Assembly: GCF_003957515.1 (NCBI RefSeq)
Contig: NZ_RQXW01000011.1
Coordinates: 56,089 to 120,088, forward strand
Length of the DNA stretch: 64,000 bases
Direction: 5' to 3'
Origin: Amphritea opalescens
GTDB taxonomy: Bacteria > Pseudomonadota > Gammaproteobacteria > Pseudomonadales > Balneatricaceae
Positions 38,666 to 48,608 of this stretch are shown here, in pieces. The position numbers and the translations under genes are program-made. A model generated the notes under the pieces. The model had not been told where the DNA came from and did not search any database. It worked only from the letters and a program-made list of their open reading frames with translations. Positions within the stretch are counted from its first letter, which is position 1; the number at the start of each line of letters is the position of its first letter.

Positions 38666-39568
38666 ATGACGACAGAAACCAACCCTCAGACCACCAGTGA
38701 TGCCGATCGAGTATTGAAAGAACTCTCTTCACTTTATCCAACACTGACCCCGCAACTAAAAAAAGCGGCTGATTTTGTCCTAGAACATCCGGTGGAAGTC
38801 GCTCTATTGTCTATCCGCAAGAGCGCTGAAACCGCGTCCGTCACCCCTTCAACCATGACGCGATTGGCGAAAACCTTAGGCTTTGAACGCTATGATCGTT
38901 TTAGGCAGTTATTCCAAGAAGCGATACACACCAAAGCGCCATCCTCTTTTAGTCAGCGTGCGGAGTCTTTACAACACCTTGCCAGTAACAACACTGAAAA
39001 CAATGTGTTATCCGAATACTCTACCGCTACCTTTAATAACCTCGAGCACTTCTTCCAAACAGAAACTTTAGAAAAAATAGAACAGGCTGCCCCTATCATC
39101 GTGAATGCCCGTAAAGTCTTCACGCTAGGCCTTAGAGATAACTTTGCGTGCGCCCACCACTTCGCTTATGTAGGCCAAATCGCCTTCCCCCATATCCAAC
39201 TCATCAGAGGCGATCAAGGCACACTGTTAAGTGAACTCGCGGTCATTAACGAACAGGATGTCATCGTGGTATTTGGTTCAGACCCCTACGCCATCGACAC
39301 GGTCAATGCGATCAATATCGTGCGAGAAGCCGGTGCTAAAATCATTGCCGTTACCGATAGTCTGAGATCCCCTTTAGCAGGCGATGCGGCCATCGTTTTT
39401 ACCCTAAACAACGAAACACCCCATTTCTTCGGCACGCTTGTGCCCGCCATAGCACTCATCGAAGCGTTACTATCCGTTTGTGTCTCGTTGGGAGGCAGTG
39501 AAATAGTGCGTAATATTGATCAATTTGAAGAAAACCTTCGCCGTTTAGGCGGTTATTACACGCCCTGA
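38666..39568 (+). CDS. MurR/RpiR family transcriptional regulator
   Basis: A 300-residue regulator with an N-terminal HTH_6 domain (LKKAADFVLEHPVEVALLSI, then SVTPSTMTRLAKTLGFERYD) and a C-terminal sugar isomerase (SIS) domain (residues 130-260). The divergent CoA operon and the palindrome at 38511-38609 make it the probable controller of that operon. The effector may be a phospho-sugar or, as in some relatives, an acyl-CoA or organic acid. Confidence 0.93.
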   Translation: MTTETNPQTTSDADRVLKELSSLYPTLTPQLKKAADFVLEHPVEVALLSIRKSAETASVTPSTMTRLAKTLGFERYDRFRQLFQEAIHTKAPSSFSQRAESLQHLASNNTENNVLSEYSTATFNNLEHFFQTETLEKIEQAAPIIVNARKVFTLGLRDNFACAHHFAYVGQIAFPHIQLIRGDQGTLLSELAVINEQDVIVVFGSDPYAIDTVNAINIVREAGAKIIAVTDSLRSPLAGDAAIVFTLNNETPHFFGTLVPAIALIEALLSVCVSLGGSEIVRNIDQFEENLRRLGGYYTP

Positions 39569-39887
39569 GCATTTATCTAAGCTATATTCAGATGAGTAAG
39601 CATTTTTCTTTACCAACTTTCCTTACTAACGGTCTTTAGCAGCAAAGCAGATGTTTGATTTTCCAGTGTTTTAACCAGCTTTATTACTTTCAGGTACCTA
39701 GGAATAGACCTAGGAATACACCCACTATTTTCATGGGTAAAACCCCAAAATCCAGCGTTATCCAACGCCTTATGATCTGTCACTGATCAAAATAGACTTG
39801 CATGGGTAGCGCTCTCTGAATATCATTAACATATTAACTATTGGTCAATACATCAATAATAAGACCATCAATAAGGAGGATCGTATC
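39569..39887. other. Intergenic region before the monooxygenase gene
   Basis: No gene is visible. ACCTAGGAATA occurs twice in close succession (about 39697-39719), and GGTAAAACC-type imperfect repeats follow. AAGGAGG at about 39872 is a strong ribosome site for the next gene. Confidence 0.5.
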
Positions 39888-41822
39888 ATGCAATATCATC
39901 TGAACGGGTTCAAACCCGGTAATTATCAGGTTCCCGATGAGGCTAGGAAGCCTTACCCTGAACCGCCGATTGTAGATCTGCCTAATGAAGTTGATGTGCT
40001 GATCATCGGTACCGGACCTGCTGGTTTGACCATGGCTCGGCAGCTGTCTGAGTTTCCTGATATTAAAACCTGCATTGTTGATATGGCTCCCGGCCCTTTA
40101 CTATTTGGCCGCGCAGACGGTATATCCTGTCGCACCATGGAGATCATGGAAGCCTTTAATAGCAGCGAAATGGTGGTTAAAGAGACCTACCAACTGAAAC
40201 AAAACACCTTCTGGGAGCCGGACGAGGCCAACCCTGAAAACATCAAGCTGACGCACAAGATTGCCGATGCTCGCGCAGGGCTTTCCGAGTTTGTCCACGG
40301 TATTGTTAACCAAGCACGCCTGCATGAGCTACTACTTGATGGTATGGAAAGATCGGTTACCCACCTTCTTCCTCATTACAGCCGCCAATTGGTTGAGATG
40401 AACATCGACGAAAGCCTCACTCAGGATCTCGATGCTTACCCGATCACGGCCACCTTCAAAAGAGCCGACGAAGCAGGCGAAGGTAAAACAGAAACCGTTA
40501 AAGCCCGCTACATCGTAGGCGCCGATGGTGCCAGAAGTAACGTGCGCAGAAGCATGGATATCCCTCTAGAAGGCGACTCGGCCAACAAAGCCTGGGGCGT
40601 TATGGATATTCTGTTGAACACAGACTTCCCGGACATTCGCGTCAAAAGCTTTATCCAATCCAAAGATCACGGCGCCGTGATGACCATCCCACGTGAGGGC
40701 GGCTACCTTTGCCGTTTCTATGTCGAGATGGACCTACTGGGTAAAGACAAGCGCGTTAAGGATGTCAAACTGACCGAGCAAGATCTCATCGCCAAAGCGC
40801 AAAAGATTTTTCATCCCTATACGCTGGATGTGAAAGAAGTGGCTTGGTGGTCGATCTACGAGGTTGGCCAACGCCTAGCGGAGCGCTTTGATAATCGCCC
40901 TGTCGGCAGTTCAGACGATATTATCCCCCGTGCCTTTGTCGCCGGTGATGCCTGTCATACGCACAGCCCTAAAGGTGGCTGGGGATTGAACACCTCTCTG
41001 CCTGACACCTTTAACCTAGGTTGGAAGATGGCTGCCGTACTCCAAGGGAAAAGTCATCCTAAGTTGCTGAGCACCTACAGCACGGAGCGACGCAAAGTAG
41101 CGCAACAGTTGATCGACGCTGACCGCGAGCTATCTAGACTGGTAGCGACACGACCCACCGCAGGCGATAGCTCTCAGCAATCAACCGTTGATACGGCCAA
41201 GATCGAAGCCTTTATGAAACGCCAAAGCGGTTTTGTCTCTGGCACATCGATTGAATACTTCCCGTCATACATTTGCACAAACCAAGAGAACCAACATTTG
41301 GCCAAGGGCTTTCACATTGGTCAACGCATCCACTCGGCTGAAGCCACACGTGTCGCTGACGGTAGAAGCCAGCACTTGGGTCACTTGGTCAAAGCGGATG
41401 GTCGCTGGAGAATCTTCCTGTTTGGCGATGCGCAAGATCCGAGAGAGCCTTCATCAGCCGCCTACCAATTCGTCGATTTTTTAGCCAACGATGAATCTTC
41501 ACCGGTGCAGAAATACACACCGAAAGGTGCTGACGTCGACTCAGTCATTGATACCTATGCCGTCTTTCAGCAGCAGGATTTGTCGATGCACGACCTACAT
41601 GATTTCCTCTGGCCAGCCAAAGGGAAATATGGACTGCGTGACTATGAAAAAGTATTCCGCGCTGAACCTAGCAATGACATCTATGACCTTCGCGAAATTG
41701 ACCGCTCCGCTGGCTGCATAGTCATTGTAAGGCCTGACCAGCATATCGCGTCTATCCTGCCCGTAACGGCACACGAAGAGCTGAAGCAATTCTTTGATGT
41801 CTTCATGATCGAGCAGAAGTAA
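39888..41822 (+). CDS. mobA: FAD-dependent aromatic monooxygenase, 3-hydroxybenzoate 4-monooxygenase (MobA)-like
   Basis: A 644-residue single-component flavin hydroxylase. The FAD motif GTGPAGL begins at Gly41, the DG motif is GADGARSNVRRSM near residue 211, and the GD motif is AGDACHTHSPKGGWGLN near 352; a C-terminal thioredoxin-like domain ends the protein. The N-terminus and overall pattern closely resemble MobA of Comamonas, which converts 3-hydroxybenzoate to protocatechuate; phenol 2-monooxygenase is a more distant relative. No ring-cleavage genes are adjacent. AAGGAGG precedes the ATG and a strong terminator follows. Confidence 0.88.
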   Translation: MQYHLNGFKPGNYQVPDEARKPYPEPPIVDLPNEVDVLIIGTGPAGLTMARQLSEFPDIKTCIVDMAPGPLLFGRADGISCRTMEIMEAFNSSEMVVKETYQLKQNTFWEPDEANPENIKLTHKIADARAGLSEFVHGIVNQARLHELLLDGMERSVTHLLPHYSRQLVEMNIDESLTQDLDAYPITATFKRADEAGEGKTETVKARYIVGADGARSNVRRSMDIPLEGDSANKAWGVMDILLNTDFPDIRVKSFIQSKDHGAVMTIPREGGYLCRFYVEMDLLGKDKRVKDVKLTEQDLIAKAQKIFHPYTLDVKEVAWWSIYEVGQRLAERFDNRPVGSSDDIIPRAFVAGDACHTHSPKGGWGLNTSLPDTFNLGWKMAAVLQGKSHPKLLSTYSTERRKVAQQLIDADRELSRLVATRPTAGDSSQQSTVDTAKIEAFMKRQSGFVSGTSIEYFPSYICTNQENQHLAKGFHIGQRIHSAEATRVADGRSQHLGHLVKADGRWRIFLFGDAQDPREPSSAAYQFVDFLANDESSPVQKYTPKGADVDSVIDTYAVFQQQDLSMHDLHDFLWPAKGKYGLRDYEKVFRAEPSNDIYDLREIDRSAGCIVIVRPDQHIASILPVTAHEELKQFFDVFMIEQK

Positions 41823-41846
41823 CCCGCTATCAAATGCACCTCAAAG

Positions 41847-41880
41847 CCCGCTAAGTAAAACTTAGCGGGCTTTTTACTTT
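41847..41880 (+). terminator. Terminator after the monooxygenase gene
   Basis: AAAGCCCGCTAAGT and ACTTAGCGGGCTTT form a long perfect stem with a short loop, followed by TTTACTTT. Confidence 0.92.
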
Positions 41881-42009
41881 CTGCAGAATAAACCCTGCCC
41901 CGCAGCCGCAAAGACAAAACACACTTCACTATTGCGTCTTTAAGAATACCGGCCCCACCTTGGGAATAAGTCAGGCTCATGCTACTTCGAAACACTTGCT
42001 ATAAAGTAA

Positions 42010-43593
42010 CTAACGAAAACGCTGTTGCAATAACGCTCTCAGTTTCATCGGTTTAAGTGGTTTATGCACCACAGGATACCCCTGAGCTTTAATCTGTTGC
42101 AGCTGTTCTGGTTCAGTATCTCCGGTGATCACTAAGCCAGGGATTTTTTTACCGAATTTGGCGCTTAATATATCGATAGCGACGCAGCCCTTTTCATTAT
42201 CACTTAAATGATGATCGACTAACATCAGGTCTGGGCAGCATTTAATCTGTTGAATCTCAGTGAGGTTTGTTGCCGTATCCACCCGACAACCCCAATCGCG
42301 TAATAATAATGCTGTCGCTTTAAGGTTATCTAGATCATCGTCCAGTACGAGGATGCAGTACTGGCTTATATCGGGGTATTCCGTGGCCTGAGGAATAACC
42401 TCCACCGCTTGGATAGGTTGTTGATGCAGCGGAATAATCACCCTAAACATCGAGCCACGTCCCACCAGCGAGCGGATCTCCATCGGGTGTTGCAACATAT
42501 TACAGAGCCGATTGGCGATCGATAATCCTAGCCCTAATCCCTGTCGTCTTACCTTACCCACCTCGAGTTGTTTAAACTCGCCTAACATAATATCGATTTG
42601 TTCCGTCGGAAAACCGATGCCGGTGTCCCATACTTCGAGTGCCAATGCTCCCATGTGCGGTCTGACCGCAACGAGCACTCGCCCAGTATCGGTATACTTA
42701 ATCGCATTAGCCATTAAGTTGCGTAAGATACGCCCTAACATAGAGCTATCGCTGTAACTATAATATCCGCAGCCACGAATCGTTAAGGTTAACCCTTTGC
42801 TTTGCGCTTGGGGTGAGAACTCCTGTTCGACATGTTTCAACAATAAGCTAAGGTCTAGAGGCTGTAGTTTTGGTTCAATAACGCCGGCATCTAATCGGGA
42901 AATATCTAATAACGAATCAAACAGGCTTTGCATGGTATTGAGGCAGGTATCAATTCCGGAGAGGAGCTCACGCTCTTCCGAGGATTCTAATCGCCCCGAC
43001 AGGGCGCTGACAAGAATGCCCATGGCATGCAACGGCTGGCGTAAATCATGGCTGGCCGCGGCAAGAAAGCGCGACTTACCCTGGTTTGCTCGGGCTTCCG
43101 CGATAGCCGCCTGATGCTCGCGCTGTTCGGCCTGTTTAATCCCAGTGATATCAGTATAGATACCAACCGTGCCACCATCTCGCGTTTTCCGCTCTTTCGC
43201 TTGTAACCACTTACCCGAATAATTCTCCACCTCAAAGCTACCGTGGCCACTATGATGCAGTGCCATGCGCTTTTCACGATAGGCCTCGGGAGACGCAGAC
43301 ACGTCATTAATATCATCAAATCGCACCACTCGACCGGTACGAATATTTTGCTCAACCAGCTCAGAAAAGTGCACGCCAGGTCTAACTTTATCCGGCTCAA
43401 GAAACTGTAGGGGATATTGGCTATTACACATAACTAAACGATCATCCGGCCCCCAATAGACAAACGCCTCGGCGATATTTTCAATCACATCTAGCAACCA
43501 ACCCGCTTCACTACTCAGCAGCGCCCACACATCGGGGTTGGCGAGATCAGCACGGGCGGTTTTAATCGCGGGACTAAAGGAGGCGGTCTGCAT
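42010..43593 (-). CDS. Hybrid sensor histidine kinase/response regulator with PAS domain
   Basis: A 527-residue soluble sensor. A PAS domain (about 30-155), a HisKA dimerisation domain with phospho-His182 (AAASHDLRQPLHAMG), an ATPase domain (NLMANAIKYTD, DTGIGFP, GLGLGLSIANRL) and a C-terminal receiver domain (CILVLDDDLDN, phospho-Asp in LMLVDHHLSD). No transmembrane helix is evident. It is the last gene of the ABC/phosphodiester operon, and the NarL-type regulator at 50972 flanks the other end, so the two may form one phosphorelay. Confidence 0.93.
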   Translation of the reverse strand: MQTASFSPAIKTARADLANPDVWALLSSEAGWLLDVIENIAEAFVYWGPDDRLVMCNSQYPLQFLEPDKVRPGVHFSELVEQNIRTGRVVRFDDINDVSASPEAYREKRMALHHSGHGSFEVENYSGKWLQAKERKTRDGGTVGIYTDITGIKQAEQREHQAAIAEARANQGKSRFLAAASHDLRQPLHAMGILVSALSGRLESSEERELLSGIDTCLNTMQSLFDSLLDISRLDAGVIEPKLQPLDLSLLLKHVEQEFSPQAQSKGLTLTIRGCGYYSYSDSSMLGRILRNLMANAIKYTDTGRVLVAVRPHMGALALEVWDTGIGFPTEQIDIMLGEFKQLEVGKVRRQGLGLGLSIANRLCNMLQHPMEIRSLVGRGSMFRVIIPLHQQPIQAVEVIPQATEYPDISQYCILVLDDDLDNLKATALLLRDWGCRVDTATNLTEIQQIKCCPDLMLVDHHLSDNEKGCVAIDILSAKFGKKIPGLVITGDTEPEQLQQIKAQGYPVVHKPLKPMKLRALLQQRFR

Positions 43594-43636
43594 AGTAAGA
43601 TTCCATCATATTTTTCACTATGATATTTCAAGTTTA

Positions 43637-44422
43637 TTACGAATTGACTAAAGCCTCTGTTCGCACATGACTCAAAGGATTATTGAGTAAGGCATTTAGG
43701 TTGATCGCATCCGCCTCGGGGTGCTGTCCCACCAAAAATGTTCGTATACCCAAGGCTTCAGCACCATCACGGTCGGTTTTAGGGTTGTCACCAATCATGA
43801 CACTGTGGCGCGGAGCCGCATGGGCTTTGGCCAATGCCATCTGAAACAAACCCGCTTCCGGTTTACCTATCACTCGATACTGTAGTTGCGGCAAAATACT
43901 GGTGAATAACATCAGTAAGCTACCGGTTTCAGGCACCGGATCACCATCAGGGTCAGGGTGTGATAGATCTGGATTGGCTACCAATAAAGGCACCCCACGG
44001 CTAAGATGCTTAATGGCCAAACTTAAACGCTGATAACTCAAATCAGTATCACGCGTTAGTACGATCACCGCCGGTTGATTATCATCTTCAACAATACCTA
44101 AACTGGCGGCATAGGTACGCAGCGATTGACGGGCTAGTAACATCATCCCTTGCGTCGAATAGCAACGACGGGCCTCGGCTAGTACCACCTCTCCGGCCAG
44201 TAGCATCTGCTGTGGCGCAATCGTTAACCCTAGCTGCCCTAACCGGCGACTCAGCTCATCGGCGCTATGGCTAGAATTATTCGACACTAACCAGAACTTC
44301 TCTGCCGCCTGCTCAATCAGCGCTGCGGCACCAGGTAATACCTGCTGCCCCGCAATTAGACAGCCATCCATATCAACCAATATCGCCTCAGATTCAGCAA
44401 TTAATGCACTAAACGCCTTCAT
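43637..44422 (-). CDS. HAD-IIA family phosphatase (NagD-like)
   Basis: A 261-residue haloacid-dehalogenase-type hydrolase. The nucleophile motif is ILVDMDGCLIAG, motif II VSNNSS and motif IV GDNPKTDRDGAEALG; the cap is of the NagD type. It should dephosphorylate a small phosphomonoester such as glycerol phosphate or phosphoglycolate. ATG 44422 shares its A with the upstream stop (TGATG). Together with the neighbouring phosphodiesterase and alcohol dehydrogenase it suggests stepwise breakdown of a phosphodiester. Confidence 0.9.
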   Translation of the reverse strand: MKAFSALIAESEAILVDMDGCLIAGQQVLPGAAALIEQAAEKFWLVSNNSSHSADELSRRLGQLGLTIAPQQMLLAGEVVLAEARRCYSTQGMMLLARQSLRTYAASLGIVEDDNQPAVIVLTRDTDLSYQRLSLAIKHLSRGVPLLVANPDLSHPDPDGDPVPETGSLLMLFTSILPQLQYRVIGKPEAGLFQMALAKAHAAPRHSVMIGDNPKTDRDGAEALGIRTFLVGQHPEADAINLNALLNNPLSHVRTEALVNS

Positions 44423-45570
44423 CAAGCCACCCCTTGTGATTGGCTTTCTTGCTGCGCATGGTGAATTAACAGCTGCTCTAAAGCATTCGCATTACCGCTC
44501 CAATTTTGCCCCCGTGCGTTATAGCATGCCTCATTAACTAAACCGGGCCAGCGCACCGGTTCAATACCGTAAGACTCAGGCTGCGTAGAGACACCAAGTG
44601 TTTTTAGCCATGCAGTTAGAGTCGCTTCTGCGATATCGAGATGACCAAAAATCGCTCGTAATGCTTGGTCGATATCGGCATGCATACCACAGGAAGCGGT
44701 TAAAATTTGAGGCAATGTAAACGAACAAGCGATCCCGTGAGGTACGTCATATTTCAGTGTCAACGGATAGGATAGCGCATGGGCGATGGCGGTTTGAGTA
44801 TTCGAAAACGCCAACCCTGCTAACAAGGCCGCTTCGGCCATTTGACGGCGTAAATCATGATTACCTAAATCGTTTAATAATTTTGGCAACACATTAAGAA
44901 TAGCTTTTGAAGCATCGATGGCAAAACTTTTACTAACGGGATTTCGGTTGATATTCCAGATGCTCTCTAACGCATGACTCAGAGCATCTAAACCGGTTTG
45001 TCGAGTTAATTCAAAGGGGAGATTGATACTCAGTTCAGGGTCAATGACAGCCCACTCTGGATACAGAGACGGCCCTTTTACCGAGTATTTTTTACCGCCG
45101 CTGCGGTGCCAAATGGTGCCCCAACAGGTAACTTCAGAGCCTGTACCTGCCGTGGTCGGAAGCGCGATAATCGGCCAAGTTGGCCCGCTAACATCCTTGG
45201 CGGCTAAAAGGTTTTGATGAAAGCAATCGAAGTCCCCCCTTGAGGCCGCTAAAGCTTTAGCCGTATCGAGTACTGAACCGCCCCCCAAAGCAACAATTAG
45301 CTTCGGTGCTTGGGGTAAGTTGGCCAACATCTGACACTGAATTTTAATATCATCTAAGTCAGGGTTAGCACGAATAGAGTCAATGACCATCAATGGTTTG
45401 GCTTGCTGGGCAATACGTTCAGCCCACTGTTTGAACACCGGTTCAGCATAGGTAACAAGGATATAGGGTCGGCCATCAATTAAGCTGGATAGTTGATCAA
45501 TTGCGCCGTTAGCACAATAAATCTGCACCGGGTTATTAAATTGCCAAGGGGGTGATAAGACGGTGCTCAT
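44422..45570 (-). CDS. Iron-containing alcohol dehydrogenase
   Basis: A 382-residue group III alcohol dehydrogenase. The NAD motif is ALGGGSVLDTAKALA, and metal ligands fall in TGLDALSHALESIWN (Asp, His) and AHALSYPL ... DVPHGIACS (His). ATG 45570 overlaps the phosphodiesterase stop as ATGA and has GGAGTGGA upstream. It would oxidise an alcohol or reduce an aldehyde released by the neighbouring enzymes. Related enzymes act on phosphonoacetaldehyde or ethanol, but the substrate cannot be settled here. Confidence 0.92.
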   Translation of the reverse strand: MSTVLSPPWQFNNPVQIYCANGAIDQLSSLIDGRPYILVTYAEPVFKQWAERIAQQAKPLMVIDSIRANPDLDDIKIQCQMLANLPQAPKLIVALGGGSVLDTAKALAASRGDFDCFHQNLLAAKDVSGPTWPIIALPTTAGTGSEVTCWGTIWHRSGGKKYSVKGPSLYPEWAVIDPELSINLPFELTRQTGLDALSHALESIWNINRNPVSKSFAIDASKAILNVLPKLLNDLGNHDLRRQMAEAALLAGLAFSNTQTAIAHALSYPLTLKYDVPHGIACSFTLPQILTASCGMHADIDQALRAIFGHLDIAEATLTAWLKTLGVSTQPESYGIEPVRWPGLVNEACYNARGQNWSGNANALEQLLIHHAQQESQSQGVA

Positions 45571-46376
45571 GCATTCCACTCCGGCTCGGTTGAGGCATTA
45601 AAAGGAGTAGATGGGTCTAAGAAATCATGATTATGAACGATCACATTATCGTCATCAATAAACACAATCGCATAGGCCGGTGGTTCATGGTTGAACAGGT
45701 AGTGATCTTCCTCCTGAAAATCCAATACCACTTGATGGTTTAGGCCTCTGAGCGTGGAAAAGCCGATACCCGACCATGAACCGTGCATAGGCCGATGGTA
45801 ATGGCCAAAAAACAGATGTTTTACTCTGCCATGGCTATGTAACAGGCTTTGTAGTTTAGCCGCATCCTGAATATCCAGACCGATTTTATCCATCGGTTTA
45901 ATACCTGTTTTAAAGGGGGCATGGTGCATAAACAGATAAACATCACCACTGGCTTGTGCCAACTTTTCCGCCAGCCACTGTTGCCGTTTTTCGCAATAAG
46001 CGCCGGCATGAGTACCCTCTTTAACCGAATCCATAAAGATAAAACTACCACTACTGTTATGGATAACCGATTGTACAAAACCATTTTCATCATATTGCAG
46101 CGAAGGAAACTGTGCCCCTAGACGACCACGATGATCATGATTACCTACCACTAATTGCACCGGCACCTTTAGCTCGGCAATAATGTCAGCGAACTGAGCA
46201 TAAGCCTCTGGCTCGCCAGCATGAGCTAAGTCACCGGTAATTACGCAGAGATCAGCATCAGCATGCTCGGCATTAATCGAAGCGACACAGGCTCGCAACC
46301 GTTCAGCGGGAAAGGAACCATACAATGGCTGCCCCGGCTGCGTTAAATGGGTATCGGTTAGGTGGATCATTTTCAT
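45567..46376 (-). CDS. Metallophosphoesterase, GpdQ/CpdA-like cyclic or glycero-phosphodiesterase
   Basis: A 269-residue calcineurin-like enzyme with all five metal-binding blocks: LTDTHL, VITGDLAHAG, VVGNHDHRG, FMHHAPF and FFGHYHRP. The order and length match class III phosphodiesterases (CpdA for cAMP, GpdQ for glycerophosphodiesters). The context with a MalK/UgpC-like importer points to hydrolysis of an imported phosphodiester rather than cAMP control. No signal peptide, so it is cytoplasmic. Confidence 0.9.
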   Translation of the reverse strand: MKMIHLTDTHLTQPGQPLYGSFPAERLRACVASINAEHADADLCVITGDLAHAGEPEAYAQFADIIAELKVPVQLVVGNHDHRGRLGAQFPSLQYDENGFVQSVIHNSSGSFIFMDSVKEGTHAGAYCEKRQQWLAEKLAQASGDVYLFMHHAPFKTGIKPMDKIGLDIQDAAKLQSLLHSHGRVKHLFFGHYHRPMHGSWSGIGFSTLRGLNHQVVLDFQEEDHYLFNHEPPAYAIVFIDDDNVIVHNHDFLDPSTPFNASTEPEWNA

Positions 46377-46468
46377 GGTATTACCTTGTTATCTGTATAC
46401 CTGAGCTGACAGCTCGGTGAGGCGAAGCCGCACATCCGACAATGATGGCGGCTCGATGAATAGTCTGA

Positions 46469-47731
46469 TTAACGCGGCAAATATTTTTGAACGTCTGAGA
46501 CCATATCGTTAAGCACAGCGCCGGATTCATTCACACGATCACCACTAGCGATCGACTGCATATGATCATGAATGATCTTGGTGATTTTGAGGCCGTTTTT
46601 ACCGGGAAAAGCATACCAATCAGTCATCAACGGCAGTTGTTTGACGGCGGTGTAATGATTGGGGTGATCACGATAAAAATCAGTTAGATATTCCTCATTG
46701 GCTTTTTTGTTTGGTGGCATATAACCGGTGGTTTGCGCTACGATGGCTGCCCCCTTACCCGATGTGGAAAACTTGATAAATTTCCAGGCAGCATCCTGTT
46801 TAGCTGCATCTTTGGTTAACATGACGATGGCGTTGCCCCCAGCTGGCAGGCGACCACCAGCTTTCACACTGGGAAAGAAATTTGTTTTCATCTCAAATTT
46901 GTCCCCAATAAGCTGTTCAGCTTTAGTCACGTTCGAGGTTGACCAGAACCAGATGCCGGCTTTACCCGAAATAAAAGACTGTCGGCCATCTGCGCTAGAG
47001 TAATTTTTCATACCGCCCTCTTTAAAGAAGCGAGCAAAGGTTTCTAATGCCCATTGCCCTTCTTCGCCACCGAAGCTCACTGTTTTTTCGTCAGCGCTCA
47101 GCATCGAACCTCCTTGCGAGAATACGGGTGCTTGCCATAGCCAATTACCCGTGATCTGCCAGCCATAAACCATCCCCGTCACATCATCACCGAGGGCATC
47201 GATTTGCTGAGCTAACTGAATAACCTCATCCCACGTTTTCGGAAGGTTATGTTCATCCCAACCCGCTTGACGAACTAGATCCATATTGTAATAAGCGATG
47301 GGTAAAGACACGGCAAATGGCACGGCATAGACTTCATGATTGTAAGTGCCGATATCCAGCATGGCTTTATGATATCCCTCTTTATCAAAGCTCTGCTCTT
47401 TAGCAATAAAAGGTTCTAATGAAACGGCAATATCACGTTCAACGAGGGGTCTAACTCGGTTGAGACCCTGAAATGAGATATCTGGCAGGCGCTTAGTAAT
47501 CGACTCACGCATTACCTTTTGCGTTGCATCTTCATAATTTTCATAAGGGGCCCGAAAATTCAATTGAATATCAGGGTACTGGGATTCAAACTCTGCTTTG
47601 ATCTCGGTAAAAGTTTCTTTAAAGGTACCGCCATATGGATATTGCACTACCAGTTCGGTGGCTGCAAAAGCACTTCCCGTTAGGGTTAGCGTACATGCCG
47701 CGATTAAGCGTTGAAGAGATTTGAGTGTCAT
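46469..47731 (-). CDS. Extracellular solute-binding protein of a carbohydrate/glycerophosphodiester-type ABC importer
   Basis: A 420-residue periplasmic protein of the MalE/UgpB class with a signal peptide (residues 1-23, ending in AFA). ELVVQYPYGGTFKETF and GKAGIWFWSTSNVT are typical lobes. AAGGAG precedes the ATG. With the two permeases and the ATPase it forms a complete importer. The ligand is inferred to be a phosphodiester or polyol from the catabolic genes in the same operon. Confidence 0.92.
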   Translation of the reverse strand: MTLKSLQRLIAACTLTLTGSAFAATELVVQYPYGGTFKETFTEIKAEFESQYPDIQLNFRAPYENYEDATQKVMRESITKRLPDISFQGLNRVRPLVERDIAVSLEPFIAKEQSFDKEGYHKAMLDIGTYNHEVYAVPFAVSLPIAYYNMDLVRQAGWDEHNLPKTWDEVIQLAQQIDALGDDVTGMVYGWQITGNWLWQAPVFSQGGSMLSADEKTVSFGGEEGQWALETFARFFKEGGMKNYSSADGRQSFISGKAGIWFWSTSNVTKAEQLIGDKFEMKTNFFPSVKAGGRLPAGGNAIVMLTKDAAKQDAAWKFIKFSTSGKGAAIVAQTTGYMPPNKKANEEYLTDFYRDHPNHYTAVKQLPLMTDWYAFPGKNGLKITKIIHDHMQSIASGDRVNESGAVLNDMVSDVQKYLPR

Positions 47732-47774
47732 TTTTGACTCCTTAATAGATAGAGAAGGTTTATTTAGTCGATAT

Positions 47775-48608
47775 TTATTTCATGCCCGAGAGCGTGATGC
47801 CCTCGATAAAACGTTTTTGAGCCAATAAAAATGCGCCGACTAACGGAGTAATAACGATCGTTGCGGCGGCCATCAATGGGCCATAATCGTTGCCGGTGTC
47901 ATCATTTCTAAAATTCACTAAACCGAGCGGCGGGGTGTAATAATCAGGTGAGTTCAGCACAATAAGTGGCCAAAAATAGTCATTCCAGTGAGCAACGATA
48001 GAGAAAATACCGAATGACACCAGTGCGGGCATCGCCGTTGGCAGCATTACCTTCCAAATAATGGCTAACTCGCTAAAACCATCAATCCGCGCGGCATAAA
48101 TCAGGTCATTGGGAATGGTCATAAAAAACTGTCTCATCAAGAAGATACCAAATACCGAAATACTAAACGGCGCGATTAACGCCATATAGCTATCGAGCCA
48201 ACCAAACTGATACATCAGCAGATACCAGGGAATCGAGACCGCCTGAGGTGGAATAAGCAAACAAAACAGCACCGCCGCAAACAGGGTTTTCTTACCTTTA
48301 AAACGCATCTTTGCTAAGGCATATGCAACGGGTACCGCGATGCTCACTTGACATAAAAAAATCGTTGCCGTGACCACAATACCGTTTAGCAGAAACTTCA
48401 TTAACGGTATGCGCGTCAGCGCTTCACTATAGTTTTCAATGAAATACCAGTGTTGTGGCCATAGTGTCAGCTCTGAGCTAAAGATCTCATCCGGTGGCTT
48501 AACCGAAGTCAGCAACATCCAGATAAACGGCATCAGCATGACCATCGCCCCACTCATAAGAACTAAGTGCCGGAACAAACGAAACAATAAGGAAGGTTGA
48601 CGATTCAT
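47775..48608 (-). CDS. ABC importer permease, MalG/UgpE-like
   Basis: A 277-residue inner-membrane protein with six helices and the EAA-type loop YAARIDGFSELAIIWKVMLP that docks to the ATPase. ATGA overlaps the stop of the partner permease. It belongs to the sugar/glycerol-phosphate importer class. Confidence 0.93.
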   Translation of the reverse strand: MNRQPSLLFRLFRHLVLMSGAMVMLMPFIWMLLTSVKPPDEIFSSELTLWPQHWYFIENYSEALTRIPLMKFLLNGIVVTATIFLCQVSIAVPVAYALAKMRFKGKKTLFAAVLFCLLIPPQAVSIPWYLLMYQFGWLDSYMALIAPFSISVFGIFLMRQFFMTIPNDLIYAARIDGFSELAIIWKVMLPTAMPALVSFGIFSIVAHWNDYFWPLIVLNSPDYYTPPLGLVNFRNDDTGNDYGPLMAAATIVITPLVGAFLLAQKRFIEGITLSGMK